A DNA stretch of 64,000 nucleotides, taken from contig JACJXU010000001.1 in the NCBI GenBank assembly GCA_020636475.1, forward strand, positions 310,001 through 374,000, read 5' to 3'. The notes under the pieces are model-generated. The model ran no database searches. It worked only from the letters and a program-made list of their open reading frames with translations, and was not told the origin of the DNA. How positions within the stretch are numbered: position 1 is the stretch's first letter; the number at the start of each line of letters is the position of its first letter. A program made the position numbers and the translations under genes. Shown one piece after another: positions 9,194-17,025 of this stretch. Source of the stretch: Chitinophagales bacterium. Lineage in GTDB: Bacteria > Bacteroidota > Bacteroidia > Chitinophagales > UBA2359.

Positions 9194-9934
9194 TCATATG
9201 TAAGAATACCTCACCTCACATAATGACAAGGCTTGTGGTGGGGCAGTAATTGTAATCTTGAAAGACTTACCTTTTGCTAGCGCATTTTCAAATTCGAGGA
9301 GACTAATTTTGCCCTTACCTACCCAAAGTAGGGTTCCGACTATGCGCCGTACCATTCCGCGCAAAAATCTATTTGCGGCAATGTGTATTTGCATTCTGCC
9401 TTGTATTTCGTCGTAAATAAGGGCTGTTTTGAAAATATTGCAAAGGGAGGTTTTAGCATCATTTTTCTTTTCAAAAGCTTTGAAATCGTTAAAATGAGCC
9501 AACATTTCCAAGGCTGTTTGCATGCTTTGCATGTCCAAGGGAGTCCATGGAAAAAAGAAGCTGTGATACCGAAGAAAAGGATTTTTGTCGAAGTGTATGA
9601 AGTAATTGTAAGCACGATAGGTGGCATCGTAGCGCGCGTGGGCATTGTCGGCGACTGGAATGAGCCTGAACACCGAAATATCGTTTGGCAACATTTTGTT
9701 GAGTCGGTAAACCAACTCGGAAGGCGGCGCACTAAGCGTATCGAAGTGAAGAAAAAACTGGGAAGCATGTACACCGGAATCAGTTCTGCCACAGCCTACA
9801 CTTCGAATGGATTCGCTGAGTAAGGCTGATAGTGCTGTATCCAATGTATTTTGTACTGTTTGCGCATTGGGTTGTATTTGCCAACCGGAATAATTTGCAC
9901 CTTCGTAGGCTATTTCCAAAAAATAGCGCGCCAT
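9194..9934 (-). CDS. truA: tRNA pseudouridine(38-40) synthase TruA
   Basis: A cytoplasmic enzyme that isomerises uridine to pseudouridine at positions 38-40 of the tRNA anticodon arm. The 246-residue length is normal for the family. The signature GCGRTDSGVHA is present, with the catalytic aspartate at residue 52, as are the N-terminal YEGANYSGWQIQ substrate strand and the C-terminal RFLRGMVRRIVGTLLWVGKG motif. It lies two bases downstream of the ytxJ-like gene and is probably co-transcribed with it. Nothing is unusual in the sequence. Confidence 0.95.
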   Translation of the reverse strand: MARYFLEIAYEGANYSGWQIQPNAQTVQNTLDTALSALLSESIRSVGCGRTDSGVHASQFFLHFDTLSAPPSELVYRLNKMLPNDISVFRLIPVADNAHARYDATYRAYNYFIHFDKNPFLRYHSFFFPWTPLDMQSMQTALEMLAHFNDFKAFEKKNDAKTSLCNIFKTALIYDEIQGRMQIHIAANRFLRGMVRRIVGTLLWVGKGKISLLEFENALAKGKSFKITITAPPQALSLCEVRYSYI

Positions 9935-9936
9935 AT

Positions 9937-10338
9937 TTATTTCGTAATTGCTGCCATAAAAGCATTTGCCGCGTCAGCTGCCGAAATATCGTTGTGCGAT
10001 GTGGCGTACAAAAGTTTGCCTTGATAGATTACGATTAGTTGCGGCGACTGATGTTCCACACTACTTAATTGGGCAACGGCATTGGAAATGGGTCGATACG
10101 TCAATAAATCAAGATAGTATAGTGGTAAGTTTTCTTGGGAAAAGGAATTTGCCCACTCTCGCTCTAAGCGTTTTTTTGCCATTAGGCTAATGGAGCAACG
10201 TGTACTATGCTTAAAAATAGCAAATGTTTGGGGTTGGGAAAATAAACTTTCGAGAAGGTTCTCGTCTTCTAAAGGAATCCAAATATCTGGTGTTAGTTCT
10301 TTTTCTTTCGGTACATTAAGTTTGTCAAAAATACCCAT
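9937..10338 (-). CDS. ytxJ: YtxJ family bacillithiol-system redox protein (DUF2847)
   Basis: A 133-residue thioredoxin-fold protein. The motif FKHSTRCSIS (cysteine at residue 48) and the later QLIVIYQGKLLYATSHNDIS segment match the YtxJ family, which is linked to bacillithiol as a monothiol bacilliredoxin-like protein. It has a single active-site cysteine rather than CxxC. The family is common in Bacillota and in Bacteroidota that make bacillithiol, so the organism probably uses this thiol (inference). It is followed two bases later by truA. The function is not firmly established biochemically. Confidence 0.85.
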   Translation of the reverse strand: MGIFDKLNVPKEKELTPDIWIPLEDENLLESLFSQPQTFAIFKHSTRCSISLMAKKRLEREWANSFSQENLPLYYLDLLTYRPISNAVAQLSSVEHQSPQLIVIYQGKLLYATSHNDISAADAANAFMAAITK

Positions 10339-10433
10339 AGTTTATGTTAAGTTTTGCCATACAACAACAAAAGCGACTTGAATGTTTTGTGTAATTTCCA
10401 AGCCCTTATTCCCTAATGTTTCTGCGACTATTT

Positions 10434-10742
10434 TTAGTGTTCGTGGTGGTTTTTTTCTTCTTCTGTATCTGATTCGGGAGTATTGCTTTCTTGCATTTCG
10501 GTAGTTGTTTTTTCGTTGAGGACGTAGTCCATACCACAAGCAGGACATTTTCCGGCAACATCGCTACCGCTACCTTTGCAGTGCATAGGACACACGTAGG
10601 CGGAAGTGTATTCGGGTCCGGTTCTATCTACGGTATGGTCGGGCATTACGTCTGCGGCACCTTCTTGAGATGATTGCTGTGAACCACAAGCTGACAAAAA
10701 ACTAAAACTTATGAGTAAAAATACAAAGTGTAGGTATTTCAT
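10434..10742 (-). CDS. Small lipoprotein with heavy-metal-binding domain
   Basis: A 102-residue lipoprotein. The signal peptide ends in the lipobox LSAC (lipidated Cys19). A compact metal-binding domain follows, AYVCPMHCKGSGSDVAGKC-PACGM, with Cys51, Cys55, Cys66 and Cys69. This matches the heavy-metal-binding domain often seen next to copper/zinc efflux systems. The tail is acidic and ends in histidines (NHHEH), another likely metal ligand set. It is probably anchored in the envelope, binding or passing on copper or a similar metal (inference). A 20-bp palindrome overlaps its promoter, which suggests repression by a dimeric regulator. Confidence 0.85.
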   Translation of the reverse strand: MKYLHFVFLLISFSFLSACGSQQSSQEGAADVMPDHTVDRTGPEYTSAYVCPMHCKGSGSDVAGKCPACGMDYVLNEKTTTEMQESNTPESDTEEEKNHHEH

Positions 10743-10762
10743 TTTTTAAAAATTACTATTTA

Positions 10763-10787
10763 TTGTAAAATTTATTTTACAAAGATA
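10763..10787 (-). promoter_or_regulatory. Promoter with overlapping palindromic operator for the metal-binding lipoprotein
   Basis: Two elements overlap. A -7 box, TATCTTTG on the minus strand, lies at 10780-10787, 38 bases before the start codon. A perfect inverted repeat with 9-bp arms (10763-10771 TTGTAAAAT and 10774-10782) covers the end of the -7 box and the expected transcription start. This arrangement fits an operator for a dimeric repressor. No -33 TTTG is clear. The regulator is not identified in the window. Confidence 0.5.
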
Positions 10788-10831
10788 CGCAAATTCTATG
10801 TTTTATGGCATCTCATCTCTTTCAAAAAACA

Positions 10832-10865
10832 AAAAATGCGAACAAGCCTCGTTATTCGCATTTTT
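10832..10865 (-). terminator. Terminator of the ECF sigma operon at 10888-12809
   Basis: An inverted repeat (10832-10842 with 10855-10865, AAAAATGCGAA) whose A-rich arm gives a U-run on the minus strand. It lies 23 bases past the stop codon of the Spy-like gene and separates that operon from the metal-binding lipoprotein gene. Confidence 0.8.
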
Positions 10866-10887
10866 CTTCTCTGTACTTACCAAAGCT

Positions 10888-11286
10888 CTAATCTCTACCC
10901 TGACTTTTTCGGTCTTTTACCTCATCTATCAGTTTTTGTCGAAAGGCTTTCTCTGCCTCGTACAATTTATCTACTTTAGCCGAAGGCAAAATAGTTCTAA
11001 ACATCTGGTCGTACTCTTTGCTGAGTTTTAATTCTTGTTCTTGAATTTCAATAGGTCCGCTTCCCGAACGGCGCAAAGCAGCTTTTTTATCTTGATACTC
11101 AAAATAAACTGGCCAAAACTTTTCTGCTTCCTGGGTATTAAGTCCCAATTCTTGGGTAAAATATCCCACTTTTACAGAATTTACTTGGTCTTTGCTATCA
11201 CCTTGTGCCCAAGCCGTTTGAAATGCAAACAAATATAAAATAAAAGCCATAAAGTATCCGCTCAACATTTTTTTAAGGTATTTCAT
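10888..11286 (-). CDS. Periplasmic Spy/CpxP-like protein of an ECF sigma operon
   Basis: A 132-residue exported protein with a signal peptide ending AFQTAWAQ (about residue 28). The mature part is helical and charged, with the motif VGYFTQELGLNTQEAEKFWPVYFEYQDKK. This matches the Spy-like 'sensor of ECF-type sigma factor' proteins often found third in Bacteroidota ECF operons. It follows the anti-sigma-like gene by 72 bases. By analogy it may sense envelope state or act as a periplasmic chaperone that modulates the membrane protein encoded upstream; this is inferred from position, not shown. Confidence 0.75.
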   Translation of the reverse strand: MKYLKKMLSGYFMAFILYLFAFQTAWAQGDSKDQVNSVKVGYFTQELGLNTQEAEKFWPVYFEYQDKKAALRRSGSGPIEIQEQELKLSKEYDQMFRTILPSAKVDKLYEAEKAFRQKLIDEVKDRKSQGRD

Positions 11287-11358
11287 ATTACTACTCTTAT
11301 TGTTTACGGTAAAATAATTTTTGCTGATTCTCTGTACAATTTTAGCAAGAATATCTAA

Positions 11359-12165
11359 CTAAAACAAATCCACATCATCTTCGTGCAAAGTTGGCAAAGT
11401 AGAGAACGAAAAAATATTCAGGTCGCTACCTTCTACTAAACTGTACAAATCTTCGTCTGTTAGATTTTCATCCAACAAAAGGTTTAATTGTGCATCGGAT
11501 AATTGTGCCAAACGCTTGTCTATATTAAAGTTTTGGCTCGCAACCAACAATTGGCTGCCATCGTACCAACGCACACCTACCCAAAACAACGCCAAAGTTG
11601 CTGCTATTGCCAAAGCCGGACGCAACAGTTTGCGTACAATTCCTGTTTGCGGCTTCGCCGAATTTGGCGGCGCAGTGTTTTCTTTTTCGGGCGTTCCGGC
11701 AGGTTGTATTTTTTCGTGCAATTTCACCTCAAACGTGTCAAAATAATTGGCTGGAACGCGCAAGCCGTCATCTTGTGGCAAGGCGATAATTTCACTTTCG
11801 GCAGCTTCTATTTTCTGCCATATTTTATCGGAAAGTTGTGAAAAATACCCTTCGGGTACGGCAAATGTTTCTTGCATTTGCATCTTGTCTATTGCATCAA
11901 CATTGGCTTGTTCTATTTCCTTTGCTTTTTTCAAACATTTTTCACTTAGGTCGGCAAAATAGTTTTGCGGCACACTAAACACTTCTTTTTCCTTGTATTG
12001 ACTACTTATTTCGTCATTTTTATCTTGCACAACATTTACAATATCGTCAGCAAATGCCTCAAAGTAAAAGTCCGGCACTTTAAACACTTGTTCGCGTGGC
12101 ATTTTTGCCAAGTTGGGTGCTATTGCCGATAACTCATTTAGTATATTTTTCCACTCAAGTTGCAT
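11359..12165 (-). CDS. Single-pass membrane protein with four VPxxYF motifs, probable anti-sigma factor
   Basis: A 268-residue protein directly downstream of an ECF sigma gene. It has no signal peptide. The N-terminal, presumably cytoplasmic, half carries four copies of a short motif: FKVPDFYF (28-35), FSVPQNYF (63-70), FAVPEGYF (101-108) and LRVPANYF (135-142), spaced 34-38 residues apart. One transmembrane helix follows (about 184-199) and then a 70-residue acidic C-terminal part. Position and topology suggest it holds the sigma factor at the membrane, but it lacks a recognisable zinc anti-sigma motif. The motif repeat could form the sigma-binding surface (inference). Confidence 0.6.
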   Translation of the reverse strand: MQLEWKNILNELSAIAPNLAKMPREQVFKVPDFYFEAFADDIVNVVQDKNDEISSQYKEKEVFSVPQNYFADLSEKCLKKAKEIEQANVDAIDKMQMQETFAVPEGYFSQLSDKIWQKIEAAESEIIALPQDDGLRVPANYFDTFEVKLHEKIQPAGTPEKENTAPPNSAKPQTGIVRKLLRPALAIAATLALFWVGVRWYDGSQLLVASQNFNIDKRLAQLSDAQLNLLLDENLTDEDLYSLVEGSDLNIFSFSTLPTLHEDDVDLF

Positions 12166-12257
12166 AACTATTTAATTACTACGAACTTTGATATAATCGC
12201 ATAAAATAGGTTTAACAGTTTTTAAAAAATTAAGCATTTTATACGCACATTTTATCT

Positions 12258-12809
12258 TTAGTCCTCGCTTAAAAGATATTTTTCAATTTTTTTAGCCGCA
12301 TGATGATACGAAGCTTTGAGCGCACCAACAGATGTACCCAGCATTTCCGCCATTTCTTCGTATTTTATTTCATCGTAGTAGCGCAACAAAAAAACTTGCC
12401 GCTGTTTATCGGGTAAAGAGGCAATGGCTTCTTGCAAACGAATTTGCAACTCGTCTCCTTCAAAATAAGGGTCGGCGCGAAGAGTTGCACTAAGGTCGTA
12501 TTCCTCTTTTTCCATCGGCGTAGTTGCTTTGCTTTTTTGCTTATTGATAAATGTAAGCGCTTCGTTAGTAGCAATTCGATAGAGCCAAGTATATAACTTT
12601 GAGTCTTGTCGAAAACCATCTAAGTGTAGCCATATTTTCAAAAAAACATTTTGCAAAATATCATCGGCATCATCATGAACCATTACCATTCTGCGAATAT
12701 GCCAATACAATTTTTCCTGATATTTCTTTACTAAAGCAGTGTAGGCTTGCTCGCGCTTATCTTCTTGGGCAAACTGCGCCAATATTTCTTCGTCTGAAAG
12801 GTGTTGCAT
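12258..12809 (-). CDS. ECF-family RNA polymerase sigma factor
   Basis: A 183-residue group IV sigma factor. Region 2 is seen as the DDADDILQNVFLKIW...SKLYTWLYRIATNEAL segment (core RNA polymerase and -10 recognition). Region 4 is LPDKQRQVFLLRYYDEIKYEEMAEMLGTSVGALKASYHHA (helix-turn-helix for -35 recognition). It heads a three-gene operon with the VPxxYF membrane protein and the Spy-like protein, so it is probably released on envelope stress and autoregulates the operon (inference). It belongs to the common Bacteroidota ECF subfamily; its target promoters are unknown. Confidence 0.95.
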   Translation of the reverse strand: MQHLSDEEILAQFAQEDKREQAYTALVKKYQEKLYWHIRRMVMVHDDADDILQNVFLKIWLHLDGFRQDSKLYTWLYRIATNEALTFINKQKSKATTPMEKEEYDLSATLRADPYFEGDELQIRLQEAIASLPDKQRQVFLLRYYDEIKYEEMAEMLGTSVGALKASYHHAAKKIEKYLLSED

Positions 12810-12828
12810 GGAGTATTGTTTTGGGTAA

Positions 12829-12836
12829 CAAAATTA
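12829..12836 (-). promoter_or_regulatory. Candidate -7 element for the ECF sigma operon
   Basis: On the minus strand this reads TAATTTTG, matching TAnnTTTG, 19 bases before the sigma factor start. TTTG sequences lie 16 and 22 bases further upstream, neither at the usual spacing. Confidence 0.35.
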
Positions 12837-12884
12837 AAAACTTGTAGCAATACAAAGGCAAAATAAGCATTTTGATAAAATATT

Positions 12885-13385
12885 TTATTCTTTTTCCTTG
12901 TTTTGCATCTGATTAATGAGTTGGGTGGTAGAAATTTGATGTATAAACGGAATAATGAGTACCCGTCCGCCGTGCTGCTCTACCCACTGCGCGCCTACAA
13001 TATTATTTTTGGTATAGTCGCCGCCTTTTACCAGCACATCGGGCGTTAATGCTTCTATACATTGTAGCGGCGTGGGCGCATCAAAAATAACTACCGCCGC
13101 CACGTATGCCAGCGAAGCCAAAATCATGGCTCTGTTTTCTTGCGTATTTATCGGACGATTTTCCCCTTTCAACACACGTACCGAAGCGTCACTATTAATA
13201 GCAACTATTAGCTTGTCGCCTTGGTCGGCGGCGGTTTGTAGGTTGTGTATGTGCCCTATGTGCAAAATATCGAAACAACCGTTGGTAAAAACAATTTTTT
13301 GCCTTTGGCTTCGCCAAATATTACATTGTTCTGCGAGCGGAGAAAGTTTAAATATTTTTTGTGCTATGCGTGTTTCGGTATTCAT
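12885..13385 (-). CDS. rfaE2: D-glycero-beta-D-manno-heptose 1-phosphate adenylyltransferase (RfaE2/HldE C-terminal type)
   Basis: A cytoplasmic nucleotidyltransferase that adenylates heptose 1-phosphate to ADP-heptose for the lipopolysaccharide inner core. The N-terminal FTNGCFDILHIGHI carries the HxGH nucleotide-binding motif, and LVKGGDYTKNNIVG and the terminal ISTTQLI are typical. At 166 residues it is the stand-alone adenylyltransferase; the kinase domain of bifunctional HldE is absent and would be encoded elsewhere. Its start overlaps the stop of the upstream YbhN-like gene (ATGA, 4 bases), so translation is likely coupled. Confidence 0.92.
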   Translation of the reverse strand: MNTETRIAQKIFKLSPLAEQCNIWRSQRQKIVFTNGCFDILHIGHIHNLQTAADQGDKLIVAINSDASVRVLKGENRPINTQENRAMILASLAYVAAVVIFDAPTPLQCIEALTPDVLVKGGDYTKNNIVGAQWVEQHGGRVLIIPFIHQISTTQLINQMQNKEKE

Positions 13386-14437
13386 GAAGTAGGTGTTTTG
13401 CTTGTTACTTCACCTTGGGCAACGGTGACTGATGCTTGTAGTGGTTTTTTATTGAAAACAGGCAATAATAACAAAGAAATGAAGCCACAAATACCAATAA
13501 GAACCGTCTGCACCAACCAAATAACCCAACCAAAGGCGAGTCCCATTTCGTAAGGCACACCGTAGAGTAGCAGCAAGCCGGAAACCATAAGCGGATATGC
13601 GCCAATGCCGCCGGGTGTAAGAATAAAACCAAATGTGCCAAATGTCAAAACACTTAAACTCGCCCAAAAACCTAAGTTTGAGGTACTTTCGATGGCTTGC
13701 AAGCCAAAATGTATCATAAAATAATACATTACCCAAATAAAAATGCTGTGAAACACAAACCAATAAGGTTGGCGCACATCTTTAATAGAAAATAAACTCT
13801 TGCCAAAACTCTGAAAAAGTTGCTGCAACCGATGAAAAAGACCGTCTAATTTTTTACTTTTTTTCAAAAAATAAGCTAGCAAAAATATCGCCACCAACAC
13901 TGCCCCAAACAACAACAAATTACTTGGATGAAATAAGTTTACTTTTTCCTGAAGAGGCTGAACGAGTTTTTCGTGTGCAAAATTGCCGAGCTTGCCGAAC
14001 TGCGCTACTACCGCTACAAAAGTAAGCATTGCCAAAAGTACCAAATCTAAAATTCGGTCGCTGACAATAGTGGCGAGTACTTTGTTGAAAGGTATTTTTT
14101 CATAGCGACTTACCAAACCTGTTCGTGTGGCTTCGCCTACACGCGGAAGAGCCAAATTGACGAAATATCCTACCATCAAAGACAAAAAAGTATTGTAGAG
14201 TTTGGGTTTGTGGGCTACGGGCTCCAGCAACATTTGCCAGCGTATGGAACGGCTGGTATGACTAAGTAGCACCATAAGAATAGAAGCCGACATCCAAAAA
14301 ACATTTACATGCCGGAATACTTGCAACATTTCGCTGCGCTTTTCGGGAGAAATGTCTTTGACCGATAGCCAGATTAAGGCTAATCCTATGGCAAAAAACA
14401 ATGCGATTTTTAATGCCCCTTTTATTTTTGACCCCAA
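13382..14437 (-). CDS. YbhN/UPF0104 (lysylphosphatidylglycerol synthase transmembrane domain) family protein
   Basis: A 351-residue integral membrane protein with about eight hydrophobic segments. It matches the flippase-like membrane domain family found in MprF and YbhN, with the SHTSRSIRWQMLLEP, LPRVGEATRTGLVSRYEKIPF and LTPGGIGAYPL motifs. Members with only this domain have poorly defined roles, probably lipid or polyprenyl-linked substrate handling. Overlap with rfaE2 hints at a role in envelope glycolipid assembly (inference). No aminoacyl-transfer domain is present, so it is not a full MprF. Confidence 0.85.
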   Translation of the reverse strand: MGSKIKGALKIALFFAIGLALIWLSVKDISPEKRSEMLQVFRHVNVFWMSASILMVLLSHTSRSIRWQMLLEPVAHKPKLYNTFLSLMVGYFVNLALPRVGEATRTGLVSRYEKIPFNKVLATIVSDRILDLVLLAMLTFVAVVAQFGKLGNFAHEKLVQPLQEKVNLFHPSNLLLFGAVLVAIFLLAYFLKKSKKLDGLFHRLQQLFQSFGKSLFSIKDVRQPYWFVFHSIFIWVMYYFMIHFGLQAIESTSNLGFWASLSVLTFGTFGFILTPGGIGAYPLMVSGLLLLYGVPYEMGLAFGWVIWLVQTVLIGICGFISLLLLPVFNKKPLQASVTVAQGEVTSKTPTS

Positions 14438-14623
14438 ACTATCTATTTTTTACGGACAGGAATAAAAATTTTTGCACAAAATTACTTATTTGCCCTTCAT
14501 TTTACAAATTAATTGGCTTTCGCATACTGTTTTTAGCATTTTTCCGTTTCAATAAAACCTATCTGGCGTAAAATTTATGTTTTTGGCATAGTAGTTGATA
14601 ATTCTTAGTAAAAAATACGAAAA

Positions 14624-14791
14624 ATGCTTTATATACGCGTCCCGAATCAAAAAAAATCCTTGCGACAAAGCAATGAAATGTTTTACTTAAAATTTATTGT
14701 TCTGCTCCTATTGGTAGTTTTGGTAGCGTATATCAATTTTAGCTTGTTAAGCAAATATTTTATTCCGGCCTTATCTACTGTATTGCCGTAG
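14624..14791 (+). CDS. Predicted 55-residue single-pass membrane protein
   Basis: A short frame from ATG 14624 to TAG 14791. It encodes a basic N-terminus (MLYIRVPNQKKSLRQSNEMF), a hydrophobic helix (about residues 22-45, rich in Leu/Val) and a short polar tail ending STVLP. A strong plus-strand terminator lies 45 bases downstream, which supports a real transcript in an otherwise gene-free gap between divergent operons. I do not recognise the family. It could be a small membrane regulator or, less likely, a chance frame. No TAnnTTTG promoter is evident immediately upstream. Confidence 0.5.
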   Translation: MLYIRVPNQKKSLRQSNEMFYLKFIVLLLLVVLVAYINFSLLSKYFIPALSTVLP

Positions 14792-14836
14792 TGACATCTC
14801 TCCCATAGACATTGTTTTTTAAGTTTTCTCATAGTG

Positions 14837-14872
14837 AAGCGTTGGTTGCAAGTTCATACCAACGCTTTTTTT
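14837..14872 (+). terminator. Rho-independent terminator after the small membrane protein gene
   Basis: A perfect 10-bp stem (14837-14846 AAGCGTTGGT with 14858-14867) followed by a T-run to 14872. It ends a plus-strand transcript arising in 14438-14836. Confidence 0.88.
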
Positions 14873-14981
14873 ATTTCCCTTCAATTATTTTCGACTGATT
14901 TTTTTCCTAAAAATCAAAAAAATTATCCGCAAAGCAACGTTATAAAAGTTCGAAGTCTCTTATTACTAAAGCGTAAATAGA

Positions 14982-14989
14982 TACCTTTG
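14982..14989 (+). promoter_or_regulatory. Candidate -7 element for the second ECF sigma operon
   Basis: TACCTTTG, a match to TAnnTTTG, ends 11 bases before the ATG at 15001. The transcript would be nearly leaderless. No TTTG is seen at the -33 position, so an alternative sigma factor could be used. Confidence 0.4.
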
Positions 14990-15000
14990 GCAAAACGTAT

Positions 15001-15540
15001 ATGACAGAACAAGAACTCATTCGCGCTTGCGTACAAAAAAACAAAGCTGCCGAGAAGGAACTTTACCTTCGTTACAGTAGCAAAGTAATGGCGACTTGCC
15101 TACGCTATGCGCGCAATAGTGCCGATGCCGAAGACATTATGCAAGATGTTTTTGTGCGTATTTACGATGCCCTACCGCAGTTCAAATACGAAGGAAGTTT
15201 TATTGGGTGGATGCGCCGCATTGTTTTTACCATTGCCTTGCGCAAGTATCAACGCTTTTTGTACAAACACGAAAAATACAACATAGAAGCCGCCGCAAAT
15301 ATTCCTACCGATAATATGTCTATTTTCGACCAACTGTCATTGGAAGAATTGTTCCATCTTATTCAAAAATTGCCGGACGGTTATCGAATGGTTTTCAATT
15401 TGTATGTAATAGAAGGCTACACTCACGAAGAAATAGCCAAAATGCTTACTATTGATGCCGGCACTTCGCGCTCGCAGCTATACAAAGCACGACAATTATT
15501 ACAATCATGGATTTTAGCGATGCAAAAAATTAATTTATGA
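15001..15540 (+). CDS. ECF-family RNA polymerase sigma factor (second)
   Basis: A 179-residue sigma-70 family factor of the Bacteroidota ECF type. Region 2 motif SADAEDIMQDVFVRIYDALPQF and the FIGWMRRIVFTIAL helix are present, and region 4 is LPDGYRMVFNLYVIEGYTHEEIAKML followed by SRSQLYKARQLLQ. It is distinct from the factor at 12258. Its stop overlaps the start of the next gene by 4 bases (ATGA), the usual sigma/regulator coupling, so the partner is probably the regulator of this factor. Confidence 0.95.
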   Translation: MTEQELIRACVQKNKAAEKELYLRYSSKVMATCLRYARNSADAEDIMQDVFVRIYDALPQFKYEGSFIGWMRRIVFTIALRKYQRFLYKHEKYNIEAAANIPTDNMSIFDQLSLEELFHLIQKLPDGYRMVFNLYVIEGYTHEEIAKMLTIDAGTSRSQLYKARQLLQSWILAMQKINL

Positions 15541-16919
15541 AACAGCCAAATTTTGACGCAATAGATAATTTGTGGAAAGAACGTTTGGAAAACGCTTCCG
15601 CTCCTGTTCCCGAAAACATGTGGGAAAGAATAGAACATGCGCGCCACAAAAAGAAATTTGATTTTGGGGTGGCTTGGTGGATTTTGCTTCCTTTAGGAAT
15701 TTTGGGCAGTATATGGTTTTTGAACTCGCAGCCAAATTCTAATACGGAAACTGCTAAAACTAATAACAAATTGCTTATTCTTGAAGAAGCCATCAACGAA
15801 TTTGTGGATACTGCTGTAGCAAATAATTTGGAGCAAAATATTTTGCCCGTTACCGAAGATATTGTTTCGGCGGAAAATGATATTAAAACTATTTCACACA
15901 AAAAAACGGTCGTTACTACTTTAGCCAAAAAAGAAAATTTAAACGCCCTCGACAATCACTTTAATAGTTTTTTTAATACGAAAAATGCACTAACTTCCGC
16001 TACAAGCCATAATACAACACAAGTTTCGGCGTATCATTTACCCAAAATGGCATTCCCGTCATTTAATTCTTTAGAAAAACAACTTCCCCATACAGTTTTC
16101 TCTAATTTTTCGGCAAAATTACTGCCGCCAAGCAATAATGATAATGACGTAGGTGGTTTTGAATGTCCGCAAGACAAGCGAAGCAACTGTGGAAAATGGG
16201 AGATTGTAGGCTTAGGTAAAGTTTTGTACCCACAGCGACATTTGAGTATTTCGGGAAATAACAGCAGCGAAACCGCCGCCGAAACTTATTTACAAACCCG
16301 AAAAGACACCGAAAAACCCGAATTTGCTTGGAGTAGCGGCATTTTGGCAGGACGTAAGTTTTGCAGTGGTTTGTATTTGCGCACGGGGGTAGCATTTTCG
16401 CAAATTCACGAAACATTTACCTACGAAACGCCTGCCACGCAAAGCACTACTATTACCGTAACGATTACTACGGTGCAGCCTGACGGCACAACAAGTACGC
16501 AAACTTATGAGCAAGCTGCCAATATTAATGGCGTTCGGCAAATTACGACTTACAACAAACATCAGTTTTGGGATATTCCGCTAATGTTGGGCTACGAGAA
16601 AAAATTGACCAAAAACACTGCCTTGCAAATAGAATCGGCACTTTGGTTTAATGTGTGGTACAAGCAGCGCGGCACAATGATAGATTATACAACCAACTTG
16701 CCTGCGAATATGCAACAAGCGGCTTATTTCAAGCAGTCGGCGGGTTTGTCGGCATCTTTGGGAATAAATTATGTGGCGAATATTCACAAAAACTGGGCAT
16801 TGGTTTTGGGCGTAGAAGGACGCAAAATGTTTAAAGACCTTAGCAATCCAAACAAGCATCCGCTTACGCAAAAATATAATCTCTATGGATTGAATTTCGG
16901 AATAAAATATGCTTTCTAA
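15537..16919 (+). CDS. Single-pass membrane protein coupled to an ECF sigma gene, with beta-rich C-terminal domain
   Basis: A 460-residue protein of unknown family. Residues 1-40 form a short cytoplasmic-like segment with two tryptophans (FDAIDNLWKERL ... VPENMWERIE). A transmembrane helix follows at about 44-62, then a low-complexity linker (about 65-210). The C-terminal half is built of alternating strands with aromatic ends (YLRTGVAFSQIHETFTY, FWDIPLMLGYEKKL, WALVLGVEGRKMF, YGLNFGIKYAF), as in porin-like beta-barrels. Coupling to the sigma gene makes the N-terminus a candidate anti-sigma module. How an inner-membrane helix and a barrel-like domain combine is unclear. Confidence 0.6.
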   Translation: MKQPNFDAIDNLWKERLENASAPVPENMWERIEHARHKKKFDFGVAWWILLPLGILGSIWFLNSQPNSNTETAKTNNKLLILEEAINEFVDTAVANNLEQNILPVTEDIVSAENDIKTISHKKTVVTTLAKKENLNALDNHFNSFFNTKNALTSATSHNTTQVSAYHLPKMAFPSFNSLEKQLPHTVFSNFSAKLLPPSNNDNDVGGFECPQDKRSNCGKWEIVGLGKVLYPQRHLSISGNNSSETAAETYLQTRKDTEKPEFAWSSGILAGRKFCSGLYLRTGVAFSQIHETFTYETPATQSTTITVTITTVQPDGTTSTQTYEQAANINGVRQITTYNKHQFWDIPLMLGYEKKLTKNTALQIESALWFNVWYKQRGTMIDYTTNLPANMQQAAYFKQSAGLSASLGINYVANIHKNWALVLGVEGRKMFKDLSNPNKHPLTQKYNLYGLNFGIKYAF

Positions 16920-17025
16920 GGCAACAAAAACTTGCTTAACGGTATCTTATGAAGCAAAGAAACATTTTTCCGGAACAGTTTACTTGCAAAAGTTCAATTC
17001 GTAAATTTTAAAAAGTTTAATCATT

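Noticed and set aside
12885..13385. Bifunctional HldE
   Set aside because: Only the adenylyltransferase domain is present; no kinase domain precedes it.
13382..14437. Full-length MprF (lysylphosphatidylglycerol synthase)
   Set aside because: Only the membrane flippase-like domain is present; the aminoacyl-transfer domain is absent.
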